A stretch of DNA of 64,000 nt, taken from positions 1 to 64,000 of the forward strand of contig CAMLCZ010000007.1 in assembly GCA_946478665.1 (NCBI GenBank). The letters are read 5' to 3'. Position 1 is the stretch's first letter; each line of letters opens with the position of its first letter. The position numbers and the translations under genes were made by a program. The notes under the pieces are model-generated. The model searched no databases. It worked only from the letters and a program-made list of their open reading frames with translations, and was not told the origin of the DNA. The stretch comes from an uncultured Bartonella sp. (lineage in GTDB: Bacteria; Pseudomonadota; Alphaproteobacteria; Rhizobiales; Rhizobiaceae). Below are positions 47,801 to 57,040 of this stretch, piece after piece.

Positions 47801-49521
47801 ATAAAGTTACGTGTTGTTATGCCATTCTGGTCACGTTTTATACCACCAGACAATTTGGCATCACCACTTAACAAACGGTCAGCGGCATCATTGCCTGTTT
47901 TGACTTCCGAAGTTTTACCAGAAAGATCAAGGTCAAAAGCGCCCCCTATCAGGCCGATTGTACCCTTTGCTTCGATATCTGCCGCCCCTGAAAGAGGTTT
48001 TCCGGTCAACATAGCCAAGGGTTGCAGTGTATCAGCCTTGATCCCCAAATTCCCCTTGAAAACCATTTTTTCGATTTCGCCCTTCAACCCAAGTGTTAGG
48101 CCATTGGCTGTTAAGCTTAAAGTCCGAACATCAATTGGTCGATTGGCTAAAATATCGGTATCAATTTTCAAATTGATTGAATTGCCAAGTGCTGCCGACA
48201 GTTTGCTGCCGCGCGTCAACATACCGTTTATGCCACCCGTAACCTGTATACTGACATGGCGATTTTGTGGGTCATCCAGATTTTGGCTGTCCCCCCCCAT
48301 ATCGAATGTCATGTCATGGGCACTAAAATTCTCATTGGTAAAATTATTGACAATAAATTGCCCATTCCACATATCGGCATTGTTTGCACCATAATCGATA
48401 TTAAGTGCTATCCGGTCTGCTTTGGTTTGCCCACCAGCAACCGGCAAAACAAGTGCGCCACCCGATTGTGCTGCGATCGTTGCATTTACCTTTAAACGTC
48501 TTAAAAAACCATCCGGCAATGTCTCGGCATTTGCCGCAATATGGATTCCTTCACCATTGAGGGATAGTCCATCTAACCGGAAACCACCGCCCTTTTTTAC
48601 CATGGCATTAAATTGCAATGCAGTTTTAGAACCAAAAAAAGCGTGGTATTCATCAGGCATCAAAAAAGCTATGGGACCGGAAAGATCCCCTGCGATAATT
48701 TTTCCATTCTCATCGGCTTTGAGCTCAAATGCACCACTCAATACTGGTTCTTGCCCAGCCTGCATTGCCAAATTCAAATGGAAATTGTCTAAGCGACCAT
48801 CACCTTTAATTGTAAGGTCTACCGGTGGCTTGTTTTTAATTTTTAATGCATTGGCAACAATGCCATTTTCAGGCTCTGAAACAGCAATATCAATTTTTGC
48901 TTTGTTTTTGCTGTTTGATATATCTGTAAACACATCGAAATGGCCGGCTGCATCAAGGCGTTGCATATTGAGCTTTGTTTCAAGATCACCATTTGCAAGC
49001 GAGATAGCGCCCTTTAACGACACTTGAGAGGAAAGGCCGAATATTGGTTCGCCAAAAACAAGCGCCTTGGCTTCAATTGTTTTTATGCTAACAGCCACCG
49101 GCAATTGAGGAATAGAAAACCCTTTTGATTCTGGTGAAGGTGCTGAAGGTTCTGGCAGGGGTTTGCGCAAAAATTCGATCTTTTCAGCGGCCAATTCATT
49201 GATAGAAACTTGGCCACGCAACAATGCCATACGGTTCCAGTCCATTTTGGCATTGGTTATTTTTAGCCAAACGCCTTGACGATCCGCTATTGTAATAGAG
49301 CCAATCGTTGCACTTGAAGACAAAGCACCCTGTATATTGGAGATTCTAATTTGTCTATTGGGCGATGAAATCTTGCTTTCAATAAATGACAACATCCAAG
49401 ACTTATCAGCCTCATTGGTGGAATTATCTTGTACTGAACCATCTGCAGCGTGAACAAACCCTAGGCCGAGAACAAAGAAAATAGCGATGATAAAAGCTGG
49501 AAAAGATATTTTTTTCATCAT
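44857..49521 (-). CDS. tamB: Translocation and assembly module protein TamB
   Basis: A 1554-residue periplasm-spanning protein anchored by an N-terminal signal-anchor (about 5-25, FPAFIIAIFFVLGLGF). The long beta-taco body is made of repeated strand pairs (many NLDLQVKG/LNLERLNANG-like blocks), and the C-terminal DUF490 domain ends in GVYYEKDY. It works with TamA and may conduct phospholipids or assist outer-membrane protein assembly. Start codon and tamA stop share a base (TGATG). Confidence 0.94.
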   Translation of the reverse strand: MMKKISFPAFIIAIFFVLGLGFVHAADGSVQDNSTNEADKSWMLSFIESKISSPNRQIRISNIQGALSSSATIGSITIADRQGVWLKITNAKMDWNRMALLRGQVSINELAAEKIEFLRKPLPEPSAPSPESKGFSIPQLPVAVSIKTIEAKALVFGEPIFGLSSQVSLKGAISLANGDLETKLNMQRLDAAGHFDVFTDISNSKNKAKIDIAVSEPENGIVANALKIKNKPPVDLTIKGDGRLDNFHLNLAMQAGQEPVLSGAFELKADENGKIIAGDLSGPIAFLMPDEYHAFFGSKTALQFNAMVKKGGGFRLDGLSLNGEGIHIAANAETLPDGFLRRLKVNATIAAQSGGALVLPVAGGQTKADRIALNIDYGANNADMWNGQFIVNNFTNENFSAHDMTFDMGGDSQNLDDPQNRHVSIQVTGGINGMLTRGSKLSAALGNSINLKIDTDILANRPIDVRTLSLTANGLTLGLKGEIEKMVFKGNLGIKADTLQPLAMLTGKPLSGAADIEAKGTIGLIGGAFDLDLSGKTSEVKTGNDAADRLLSGDAKLSGGIKRDQNGITTRNFILGNDHLKLLANGQFSGEEANMDFQVDLADLALLNPRMQGPIALKGAARGHNRLVAFSLGAKIPEATLSGKKMQNTAIFINAILDNTSPISSYLSGSISGNGSFAGQKLELAGDFSNDDHGKSLNGLNITIGGAKISGDIAQNINGLIDGNLQVNAPDISTLSALALTEGQGSMTGNFAFASDNGKQNANLQAHIDKLIFGGNHVESLDMKAALSDPKGAFRIDGYVNARDIQTSALVVNSIKATAKGLNGQTDFNLTAEVQNNTKAEMSGALVYANLPDNDRLAINLDTLNVTQDNVHAKLAKPASIALSDENVRINSFVLNVDGGNLTAAGNVGNQLDLQLVLDRLPVSLANVVKRDLGASGFLTGQAVVKGKSDNPDIHFDLKGEGLTVATLKEKNVAPMSFTAKGNTDGKMLGVNAVISGGGLDVNANGKVPLGNGNLDLNVELKNIPVALANGFATGQRLGGDIKGRAHIGGNLKNPSAEFNLSGQGLTADLLAKNGLAPISLAMQGSYQNSALNLERLNANGPQGLNIAASGHIPLLGNGLDLQVKGKAPLGIANQFLAERGAQITGTATVDASVKGSFAKPQLGGSFALSNGSFIDSQTNLRLNGIDVQGSLTGDRLVINRVNAASSAGGSIAASGSISTDFSAGMPADIAIKLNHTRYSDGEMIVATVDGTVTITGPLLRNPVIGGDLTLEKAEITVPDRFGGSSLIDVKHKHLSKNVQTTLDRAKIETRPKKGAATPNKPAIAQVKMRIRAPNQIFVRGMGLDVELGGEIGIFGPVNNIRPVGGFQMLRGRFEILSQRLTFSEGRVTLVGNLNPEVNFVATTEGSDITVTVTVSGTVDALVVAFSSTPTLPQDEVLARLIFNRSISELSPFQIAQLASAAAELAGVTNTSLLGSLRASTGLDDLDVVTDKQGNTGVKAGRYIRDNIYLGVEAGSGGNTKGTVNLDITKDLKAKGALGAEGDSSVGVYYEKDY

Positions 49522-51569
49522 CAGAATGCCTGCCCTATACCAATGTAGAATCCTAAATCAGGATCACCACTTTCTTTATCCAACGGTACAGCTACATCGA
49601 ACCGCAAAGGTCCCAAGCCAGTCATATAACGGACACCCAAACCAGCACCAATCTTGGTATTTTCAGAAAAATCAGGATAGGAATCCTCGCCAACCACACC
49701 GGCATCAACAAAGCCGACAAATCCCAACGTATCTGTCATCATTGTGCGCAACTCTGCTGAACCTTCAACCAACGAACGCCCACCAATTGTATCACCTGTG
49801 TTGGTTTTTATACCAATGTTACGATAACCATAACCACGAACGGAACCACCGCCACCAGCAAAGAAAAGCATATCCGATGGAATTTCCTTGGCATCTGGCC
49901 CTGTGATTGAGCCAACCTTTCCACGCAATGCAATGACATAACGATCTTTCGCATCTATTGCGAAATAAGACCGTCCTTCAAGCGTCATCTTTCCGATAAA
50001 GTTACCATATTGAATTTCATAAACCGGCTCTAAAACAACCTCGCCATAGACGCCATGTTTCGGATTATTTTTATTATCGCGATTGTCGTACAATAACCCA
50101 CCAAGGAAGCCAACTGTTGTGAAATCACGATTACCGAAATAGTCATCTTCAGACTTTGTTTGTGCCGCATTGAAATAGATACGCCCTGACAATTCGTCCG
50201 AGAAATTATGGGTTAACCCGACCTGACCAGTCACACCTGTTGTGGTGTAGTTATCCAGAACCTCGCGTTGCCCTTTTAAGCTTGCGACAAAATCTGTATC
50301 GGGCGTTATAACACCAGGACGGGTAAAGGTGGAGCCAAGCAAATAGCTGAAATTTTTCGGGTTATACGAATCGTCCTGTTGTCCACCAATGCCACTAATG
50401 CGGGCATCAAAGCGTAACCGCTCGGCATGACCAAACAAATTGCGCTGCATCCAATAGGCTTCAAGCCCTGCGCCATCAAGCGTTGAATAGCTACCACCAA
50501 CGCCAAACCGATGCGGAGGTCGCTCTTGGACAACCAGATTAAGCGGCAAACTTCCATCAGGATTGATTTTTTCCGCTTCTCTTACATTGGCAGCACGGAA
50601 AACATCAAGCTTTGCCAACCGTTTATTGGCCTTGGTAATATCATCAGGGTCATATTCTGCCCCCTGCTTGATCCCTGTCATCCAAGCCACATAAGCCGAA
50701 TCCATTTGTGGTTTTTTACTGACATTTTTTACGGTCAATTGGCCAAAAGTGGCTTTTCTACCCGGATCAACCTGAATATTCGAATCAACGATATGGGTTG
50801 CATGATCGGCAACAACATCATGCCCCTTAACAGAGGCTTTTGCGTAACCCTGCTGACGCCACCCTTCTACTGCAAGTTGTTCTGCCTTGAATACAGCACC
50901 TGATTTTGCAACATCACCGGTTGCATAGCCCGAATCTTGTGGCAATGGCACTTTATCTTTTTTGTCATCTGTCGGTGGCGCAAGCGTGTTTATATTTGCT
51001 TGACCAAAATGATATTCAGGCCCTTGATCGATTGTGATAACAATCTCTGATTTTTCTGGCAATTCAGCATCGGGGCGAATATTGGCTGCTTCCTGACCAT
51101 TGACCGTGATGCTGATTGTGCCGCCATAATGGCCTTGCGCGTAAAGGGCGGCCAGAATCTTACGGTAATCACCACGAGCTTTTGCCAAGAGACCAGCAGA
51201 CCCTGAAGCCGGCTTTTTATGGTCTTCTACCAATGAGGATGCGGATTTTGCAAGTTTAACGCCAGCCTTTTCGGCACCGGGTGCTGCCACAACATCAACA
51301 GTATAATATTTGGGCACACCGATGACATCTTTCGCATCGTCCTGTTTTTTCTTGCCCCATAAATGCACACCAAAAAGATCAAATGCCATAGCAGTTTGCG
51401 GAACAGAAATAGCCAAAGCAAAGCCGCTAAGAAGAGCTATTACAGCACTTCCTTTTTTTAATAGCGATTTTCCCCGTAAAACTATCAAACCCGTTACTCT
51501 TGCACTGTTCCCGTTTCTCAATTTGTCAGTTTTTTTCTGATAAAAGACCGATGCATTGTTAGCAATCAA
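49521..51569 (-). CDS. tamA: Outer-membrane assembly protein TamA
   Basis: Up to 682 residues: a signal peptide (VIALLSGFALAISVPQTAMA), POTRA domains (about 85-370) and a 16-strand Omp85 barrel (YSTLDGAGLEAYWMQRNLFG ... GGGGSVRGYGYRNIG ... LGFYIGIGQAF). GGSVRGYG is the lid-loop VRGY signature and the terminal Phe suits BAM. The TTG at 51569 is the only early start candidate in frame and lacks a ribosome-binding site, so the N-terminus is uncertain; a later TTG or GTG is possible. Confidence 0.92.
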   Translation of the reverse strand: MIANNASVFYQKKTDKLRNGNSARVTGLIVLRGKSLLKKGSAVIALLSGFALAISVPQTAMAFDLFGVHLWGKKKQDDAKDVIGVPKYYTVDVVAAPGAEKAGVKLAKSASSLVEDHKKPASGSAGLLAKARGDYRKILAALYAQGHYGGTISITVNGQEAANIRPDAELPEKSEIVITIDQGPEYHFGQANINTLAPPTDDKKDKVPLPQDSGYATGDVAKSGAVFKAEQLAVEGWRQQGYAKASVKGHDVVADHATHIVDSNIQVDPGRKATFGQLTVKNVSKKPQMDSAYVAWMTGIKQGAEYDPDDITKANKRLAKLDVFRAANVREAEKINPDGSLPLNLVVQERPPHRFGVGGSYSTLDGAGLEAYWMQRNLFGHAERLRFDARISGIGGQQDDSYNPKNFSYLLGSTFTRPGVITPDTDFVASLKGQREVLDNYTTTGVTGQVGLTHNFSDELSGRIYFNAAQTKSEDDYFGNRDFTTVGFLGGLLYDNRDNKNNPKHGVYGEVVLEPVYEIQYGNFIGKMTLEGRSYFAIDAKDRYVIALRGKVGSITGPDAKEIPSDMLFFAGGGGSVRGYGYRNIGIKTNTGDTIGGRSLVEGSAELRTMMTDTLGFVGFVDAGVVGEDSYPDFSENTKIGAGLGVRYMTGLGPLRFDVAVPLDKESGDPDLGFYIGIGQAF

Positions 51570-51758
51570 AGTGACTAGAAAGCACCTGTTCCCTCTTCAG
51601 AATAGCGTTTATTTTGACTGCCAATCTTTTTTTATCCTCATTACCATAACTACAAATCGAATAATATACTTGAGTAGTAAATTTGCTCTATCTTCGTCAA
51701 AGAAGTGTTAAGTTTGATAAATTTTCAACAATGAATACCTCTAAATTATAAATTATAT

Positions 51759-51773
51759 GTTCTTGTATTGTTC
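51759..51773 (+). promoter_or_regulatory. LexA (SOS) box upstream of comM
   Basis: GTTC (51759-51762), 7 nt TTGTATT, GTTC (51770-51773): the alphaproteobacterial LexA consensus GTTC-N7-GTTC, 64-78 bp before the comM start. Confidence 0.8.
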
Positions 51774-51836
51774 TTGATTTTTTTCAAAATCCATGATTGT
51801 CTCTTATCAAACAATATTTTAACGGGGGACAGAGAT

Positions 51837-53369
51837 ATGGTAGCGCGGGTTACAACCGTTGCCTTTAACGGGATTGAAGCTTTACCGGTTGATGTGCAAG
51901 TTATGATTGCACCGGGTAAAATGGGTATGTCGATTGTTGGCCTTGCCGATAAAGCGGTGGCCGAAAGCCGTGAACGGGTACAAGCTGCCCTTCATGCCTG
52001 CGGCCTTTCTATGCCAGTCAAGCGTGTCACGGTTAACCTTGCACCAGCAGATTTGCCTAAGGAAGGCTCCCATTATGATTTACCAATTGCTGTTGGTCTT
52101 ATGGTTGCGATGGGACTTTTGCCAGAGAACGTGGGGCAAGACTATATTATTCTCGGCGAATTATCGCTTGATGGTTCAATTGCCGCAGTCAATGGTGTGC
52201 TTCCGGCGGCAATGGCGGCCGTTGCTTTGGATAAAGGGTTGATTTGTCCAGAAAAATGCGGCCCTGAAGCCGCTTGGGCAGGAACGGATATTGAAATTCT
52301 AGCACCGTCCAATCTACTGGCTTTGGTCAACCATTTCAAAGGCACACAAATATTATCACGGCCAACGCCCCGCCAATATGTCATTCAAGACAATTTGCCT
52401 GATCTTGCCGATATAAAGGGACAGGAAGTTGCAAAACGCGCATTGGAAGTTGCGGCGGCCGGCTGCCATAACTTGCTTTTTGTTGGCCCACCGGGGACTG
52501 GCAAATCTATGCTGGCACAGCGGCTACCATCTATTTTGCCACCGTTAGATGCGCGTGAATTGCTCGATGTGGCCTTAATTGCTTCTATTGCCGGCGAAAC
52601 AACAAATGGCTCTGTTTCAGTGCATCGCCCATTTCGTGCGCCGCACCATTCAGCATCCATGGCTGCCATGGTTGGTGGAGGTTTGAGGGCGCGCCCGGGC
52701 GAAGTTTCATTGGCTCATAATGGCGTATTGTTTCTGGATGAATTTCCCGAATTTTCGCCACAGGTTCTCGACTCATTACGGCAACCCTTGGAAAGTGGCG
52801 AATGTGTTGTTGCCCGTGCCAACCATCATGTTAGTTATCCAGCCCATATCCAATTGGTTGCGGCAATGAACCCATGTCGTTGTGGTATGGCTGGTGAACC
52901 AGGGCATATCTGTGCCAAAGGGCCACGTTGTCAGGCTGATTATCAGGCACGCATTTCCGGCCCTTTGCTTGATCGTATTGATTTGCGCATTGATGTGCCG
53001 GCTTTATCGGCACTGGATTTGATGAAACCAGCAAAAGCCGAGCCAAGCCATGTTGTGGCGGCAAGAGTTGCCAAAGCACGTTTGATACAATCAAACCGGT
53101 TTTCTGCTTTGGGGTTACCAAACATTCGCACCAATGGTGAATGTCCAGCGAATATTATTGAACAAATAGCCGTTTGTGATGCTGGCGCGACAGCATTGTT
53201 GCGTGACGTGAGTGAAAAAATGCGCCTTTCCGCACGTGCTTATCATAGAGTGCTTAAAGTGGCTCGCACGATTGCCGATCTTGCTGGTGCAAAACGTTTA
53301 AATCGGCACCATCTTGCTGAAGCTATTTCCTATCGTTTAGGAAATGAACGCCTTGTTGCCGTTGCGTAA
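51837..53369 (+). CDS. comM: ComM/YifB-type AAA+ ATPase (Mg-chelatase-like)
   Basis: A 510-residue protein. An N-terminal Lon-protease-like fold (VNLAPADLPKEGSHYDLPIA) is followed by an AAA+ module with Walker A GPPGTGKSML, Walker B LFLDEFPEF and a zinc-type loop MNPCRCGMAGEPGHIC. ComM is a branch-migration helicase promoting integration of donor DNA during transformation. I use ATG 51837 (MVARVTTVAFNG) with GGGGGA about 7 nt upstream. A LexA box places it in the SOS regulon. Its last codons are duplicated just downstream. Confidence 0.94.
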   Translation: MVARVTTVAFNGIEALPVDVQVMIAPGKMGMSIVGLADKAVAESRERVQAALHACGLSMPVKRVTVNLAPADLPKEGSHYDLPIAVGLMVAMGLLPENVGQDYIILGELSLDGSIAAVNGVLPAAMAAVALDKGLICPEKCGPEAAWAGTDIEILAPSNLLALVNHFKGTQILSRPTPRQYVIQDNLPDLADIKGQEVAKRALEVAAAGCHNLLFVGPPGTGKSMLAQRLPSILPPLDARELLDVALIASIAGETTNGSVSVHRPFRAPHHSASMAAMVGGGLRARPGEVSLAHNGVLFLDEFPEFSPQVLDSLRQPLESGECVVARANHHVSYPAHIQLVAAMNPCRCGMAGEPGHICAKGPRCQADYQARISGPLLDRIDLRIDVPALSALDLMKPAKAEPSHVVAARVAKARLIQSNRFSALGLPNIRTNGECPANIIEQIAVCDAGATALLRDVSEKMRLSARAYHRVLKVARTIADLAGAKRLNRHHLAEAISYRLGNERLVAVA

Positions 53370-53398
53370 ATAACGGCGCTTGTTGTCGTTGCGTAAAT
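53352..53398 (+). repeat. 27-bp tandem duplication of the comM 3' end
   Basis: The 20-bp segment at 53352-53371 (Leu-Val-Ala-Val-Ala-stop) is repeated at 53379-53398 with a single mismatch (GCC to GTC); offset 27 bp. The stop codon is included in both. Confidence 0.8.
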
Positions 53399-53532
53399 TT
53401 AGCAATGTTTTGCACGTGTCCATTTGATATTGGTCTAAACTTTTAAACGTATTGAACCTTATATATCCAAGGATTTTAATATGTCTCGAAACTTTAACAT
53501 CGGCGATAGAGAGAGAAGGCAAACTAAGCAAC

Positions 53533-53572
53533 ACCTATCACCATCATCATGCGGACTTGATAGGTTGTTTTT
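53533..53572 (+). terminator. Possible terminator downstream of comM
   Basis: ACCTATCA (53533-53540) pairs with TGATAGGT (53558-53565) and is followed by TGTTTTT. It is ~165 nt after comM; the 53399-53673 stretch otherwise shows no gene. Confidence 0.5.
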
Positions 53573-53673
53573 CAGTCATCGGTATTTGTACATATAAAAC
53601 ATTTTTCTCAACAACCGTCATTTGATGGGCGGTAAATTTTGTTTCAATAATCTTCATGAAAAACACGCATAGC

Positions 53674-56600
53674 CTAGTGGAAATCACGCGATTTAGGCAA
53701 AGCACGAAATTGGCGCGGATGACGCGCAACAGGCTCATTTTCTATTTTTGAAAATTGCTCTGGAATATCACTTAATGCGATAAGATCATAACTTTTATCC
53801 TCTATAGAATTGGCAACAAGATGTGTAACACCAGAAATATCCCGCTGGACTTTTCCAGTGATGGACAATAATTTTCCGCCCATTACCTCACGGCGAAACC
53901 TTTCCATAATTTTTGGCCAAACAACTATATTGGCAATGCCGCTTTCATCTTCCATTGTTAAAAAGACTACACCTTTGGCACTACCCGGTTTTTGCCGCAC
54001 CGTTATTATACCGGCTATTGTTACAGTGGCACCACCTGCCACGTCCATTGCATCACGGCAAGTTAGAACACCGCGTGTTTTTAACGTTTTACGTAAAAAA
54101 CTCATTGGGTGTGCTTTTAATGATAAGCGTGTCGTTTCATAATCATGAATAACATGTTCACTCGCTTTCATAGAGGGTAGAACCAACTGTTCTTCTTCGG
54201 CAAGTTCTGTTTGCTGCGCTGCGGCAAATAATGGCAAAGTTTCGGTATTGGGGAGCCGCCGTACAGCCCATAAAGCCGCACGACGTTCTATATTGAGGCT
54301 ACGAAAACAATCAGCATCGGCTAAAAGCTGGAACGCACGCTGCGGCAATGCAACCCTTCTGTGCAGATCTTCGATTGACGCAAAATACCCATCCTTGCGT
54401 GCTTCTACAATTTTCTCGCTCCAGTCTTTCGAAAAACCGTTAATTTGGCGAAACCCCAGACGTAAAGCCAAATGTTGGTTGGCTTTTTCCAAACAATGGT
54501 CATAACCACTCATATTCACATCAACGGGTAAAACCGTGACACCATGATTGCGGACATCTTGCACGATTTGTGCCGGTGCATAAAATCCCATAGGCTGGGA
54601 ATTCAATAAAGCCGTAGCAAAAACTTCAGGGTGAAGGCATTTCAGCCATGCTGAAACATAAACCAAATGGGCAAAACTTGCCGCATGGCTTTCTGGAAAA
54701 CCATATTCGCCAAAACCTTCAATCTGTTTAAAACAGTTTTCAGCAAAATGCCGCTCATAGCCGCGTTTTACCATTCCCTCTATCATTTTGGTGCGCATTG
54801 TATGAATTGTGCCCACACGCCGAAACGTAGCCATAGCGCGCCGCAGAAGATTGGCTTCATCTGGTGTGAATTTAGCCGCTTCAATGGCAATACGCATTGC
54901 CTGTTCTTGAAACAGCGGCACACCTAGCGTTTTCCCTAAAACACGTTTCAATTCATCTGGTGAGCCATATTCCGGTGAAGGCGACGGATAAATCGTTTCT
55001 TCTTCATGATTACGCCGACGTAAATAAGGATGAACCATATCCCCCTGTATTGGCCCTGGGCGGACAATGGCAACCTCGATAACCAGATCATAGAATTCCT
55101 TTGGTTTTAGTCGTGGCAACATATTCATTTGTGCCCGACTTTCTACTTGAAAAACACCTATGGAATCGCCGTTTGACAGCATTTCATAGACTTTTTTATC
55201 GTCTGTTGGCACATCATGCAGGCCATAGTTGATGGCCTTATGTTTTTTTAACAGGTCAAAGGCTTTGCGGATACATGTCAACATACCAAGAGACAAAACA
55301 TCCACTTTCATCAATTTGACACTATCAATATCATCCTTATCCCATTCTATAAAACTGCGCCCCTGCATAGCAGCAGGCCCAATTGGCACTGTTTCATCAA
55401 GTCGACTTTGTGTAAGGACAAAACCACCAACATGTTGCGATAAATGGCGTGGAAACCCCAGAATTTCCTGTGCCAAATGCACGGTCAAACCAATCATGGG
55501 ATTTTTAGGATCAAGCCCTGCTTGTCTGATTTGCTCGTCGCTTATGCCCTTGCCGGACGTTCCCCACACAGTGCTGGCAATAGCACCGGTAATATCTTCA
55601 CTAAGACCTAATGCTTTGCCAACATCGCGTATTGCACTGCGTGAGCGATAGCGAATGACAGTGGCGACGATAGCAGCATGCTTACGACCATAACGGCGGT
55701 AAATATATTGCATAACCTCTTCACGCCGTTCATGCTCAAAATCAACGTCAATGTCGGGAGGCTCTTTGCGTTCTTCCGAAATAAATCTTTCAAAGAGAAG
55801 CTCTATCTTCTCAGGGTTGACATTTGTTATTCCTAAACAATAACAAACCGCCGAATTTGCGGCAGAACCACGCCCCTGACATAAAATTTTCTGCTCTTTT
55901 GCAAAACGCACAATATCATAAACCGTCAAGAAATATGGCGCATAATCAAGCTTCTTGATAAGTGCCAATTCCTTTTGCAAAAGTGGTTTTATCGTATCGT
56001 AAGCTGATGGTGAAAACCGTTCTACCATTCCTGCCCATGATAATTCTTCCAAGTAAGACTGGGGTGTCTTTCCTTCGGGCACAGGTTCTTTAGGATATGA
56101 ATAAGAAAGATCATCCAATGAAAAGGTAATGGGATCTGTAAAAGCTTTATAAGCCAATAATGCTTCGGGGTAATGATGATATAGGCGTTCTATTTCTTGA
56201 ATGGGTTTTAAATATTTTTCGCCATTCGCTTCCAAGGCAAAACCTGCTGTTTCGATGGTTTTATGAAGGCGAATGCAGGTTAATACATCCTGCAACACTT
56301 TTCTTTTTTTGCTATGGTAAAGAATATCTCCTGCTGCAATAAGACCAATATGACAGGCTTTTGCAATATCGGCCAATTTTTCTGCGCCGCGTGCGTCTTT
56401 ACCAGAATAATCCATTGATAAAGCTAGCCATATTTGGTCTTTGGCAAAAGTTTGTAATTGCTGCAACACAACTTCGGTATTTTGCCCAATTGTGACAATG
56501 ATCTGGAAACCCCGTGCCCGAAATAAAAAATCACTAAATTTTAATACACAGGCACCTTTTTCACCCGCTGTTGTTTTTCCTTCGCTCAACATTCGGCACA

Positions 56601-56874
56601 ACATTCCGTAAGCTGCCCTATCACGCGGATACACAATCAGATCAGGTGTTCCATCACTAAAAACCAACCGACACCCCACAAGATAACGGAATGTTTTTTG
56701 CTGCTTGATAATTTCTCGCGCCATTGCAAAACCGCGAACCACACCTGCCAAGGTGTTTTCATCTGCAAGTCCAATTCCAGCATAACCAAGCTTTGCAGCG
56801 CGTTCGACAAGTTCTTCGGGGTGCGAAGCGCCTTTCAAAAACGAAAAATTGCTTCTAACGGATAAAGCAAACAT
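53674..56874 (-). CDS. dnaE2: Error-prone DNA polymerase DnaE2
   Basis: A 1066-residue C-family polymerase. An N-terminal PHP domain (RSNFSFLKGASHPEEL, LADENTLAG) precedes a polymerase core with catalytic PPDIDVDFEHERREEV; HhH and OB domains follow, ending ALPKSRDFH. The family shares this C-terminus and lacks proofreading. It acts with ImuA and ImuB in damage-induced mutagenesis. I use ATG 56874 (MFALSVRSNF); TTG 56883 is less likely. No good ribosome-binding site is visible. Confidence 0.94.
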   Translation of the reverse strand: MFALSVRSNFSFLKGASHPEELVERAAKLGYAGIGLADENTLAGVVRGFAMAREIIKQQKTFRYLVGCRLVFSDGTPDLIVYPRDRAAYGMLCRMLSEGKTTAGEKGACVLKFSDFLFRARGFQIIVTIGQNTEVVLQQLQTFAKDQIWLALSMDYSGKDARGAEKLADIAKACHIGLIAAGDILYHSKKRKVLQDVLTCIRLHKTIETAGFALEANGEKYLKPIQEIERLYHHYPEALLAYKAFTDPITFSLDDLSYSYPKEPVPEGKTPQSYLEELSWAGMVERFSPSAYDTIKPLLQKELALIKKLDYAPYFLTVYDIVRFAKEQKILCQGRGSAANSAVCYCLGITNVNPEKIELLFERFISEERKEPPDIDVDFEHERREEVMQYIYRRYGRKHAAIVATVIRYRSRSAIRDVGKALGLSEDITGAIASTVWGTSGKGISDEQIRQAGLDPKNPMIGLTVHLAQEILGFPRHLSQHVGGFVLTQSRLDETVPIGPAAMQGRSFIEWDKDDIDSVKLMKVDVLSLGMLTCIRKAFDLLKKHKAINYGLHDVPTDDKKVYEMLSNGDSIGVFQVESRAQMNMLPRLKPKEFYDLVIEVAIVRPGPIQGDMVHPYLRRRNHEEETIYPSPSPEYGSPDELKRVLGKTLGVPLFQEQAMRIAIEAAKFTPDEANLLRRAMATFRRVGTIHTMRTKMIEGMVKRGYERHFAENCFKQIEGFGEYGFPESHAASFAHLVYVSAWLKCLHPEVFATALLNSQPMGFYAPAQIVQDVRNHGVTVLPVDVNMSGYDHCLEKANQHLALRLGFRQINGFSKDWSEKIVEARKDGYFASIEDLHRRVALPQRAFQLLADADCFRSLNIERRAALWAVRRLPNTETLPLFAAAQQTELAEEEQLVLPSMKASEHVIHDYETTRLSLKAHPMSFLRKTLKTRGVLTCRDAMDVAGGATVTIAGIITVRQKPGSAKGVVFLTMEDESGIANIVVWPKIMERFRREVMGGKLLSITGKVQRDISGVTHLVANSIEDKSYDLIALSDIPEQFSKIENEPVARHPRQFRALPKSRDFH

Positions 56875-56992
56875 AATGGACAAGCCGTTCTATAACAATT
56901 TGAGTAAGCGCCCAATCACCACTGATGTATGTCTTGGGCTTATGATCCGTGTTTCTATTGAGGGGCATAATGTTTTTAATCATGTCATTTTG

Positions 56993-57040
56993 TGCAAACA
57001 ACCCATGCAAAATTCATGCAAACAAACCATGCAAAAACCA
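56993..57040 (-). repeat. 24-bp tandem duplication at the imuB 3' end
   Basis: TGCAAACAACCCATGCAAAA (56993-57012) and TGCAAACAAACCATGCAAAA (57017-57036) differ at one base, offset 24 bp. On the minus strand each encodes a [F/I]LHGLFA-like end; the imuB stop lies between them. Confidence 0.75.

Noticed and set aside
53547..53738. A 63-codon minus-strand frame overlapping the dnaE2 3' end
   Set aside because: It overlaps dnaE2 in another frame, lacks a ribosome-binding site and contains the terminator-proximal AT-rich sequence.
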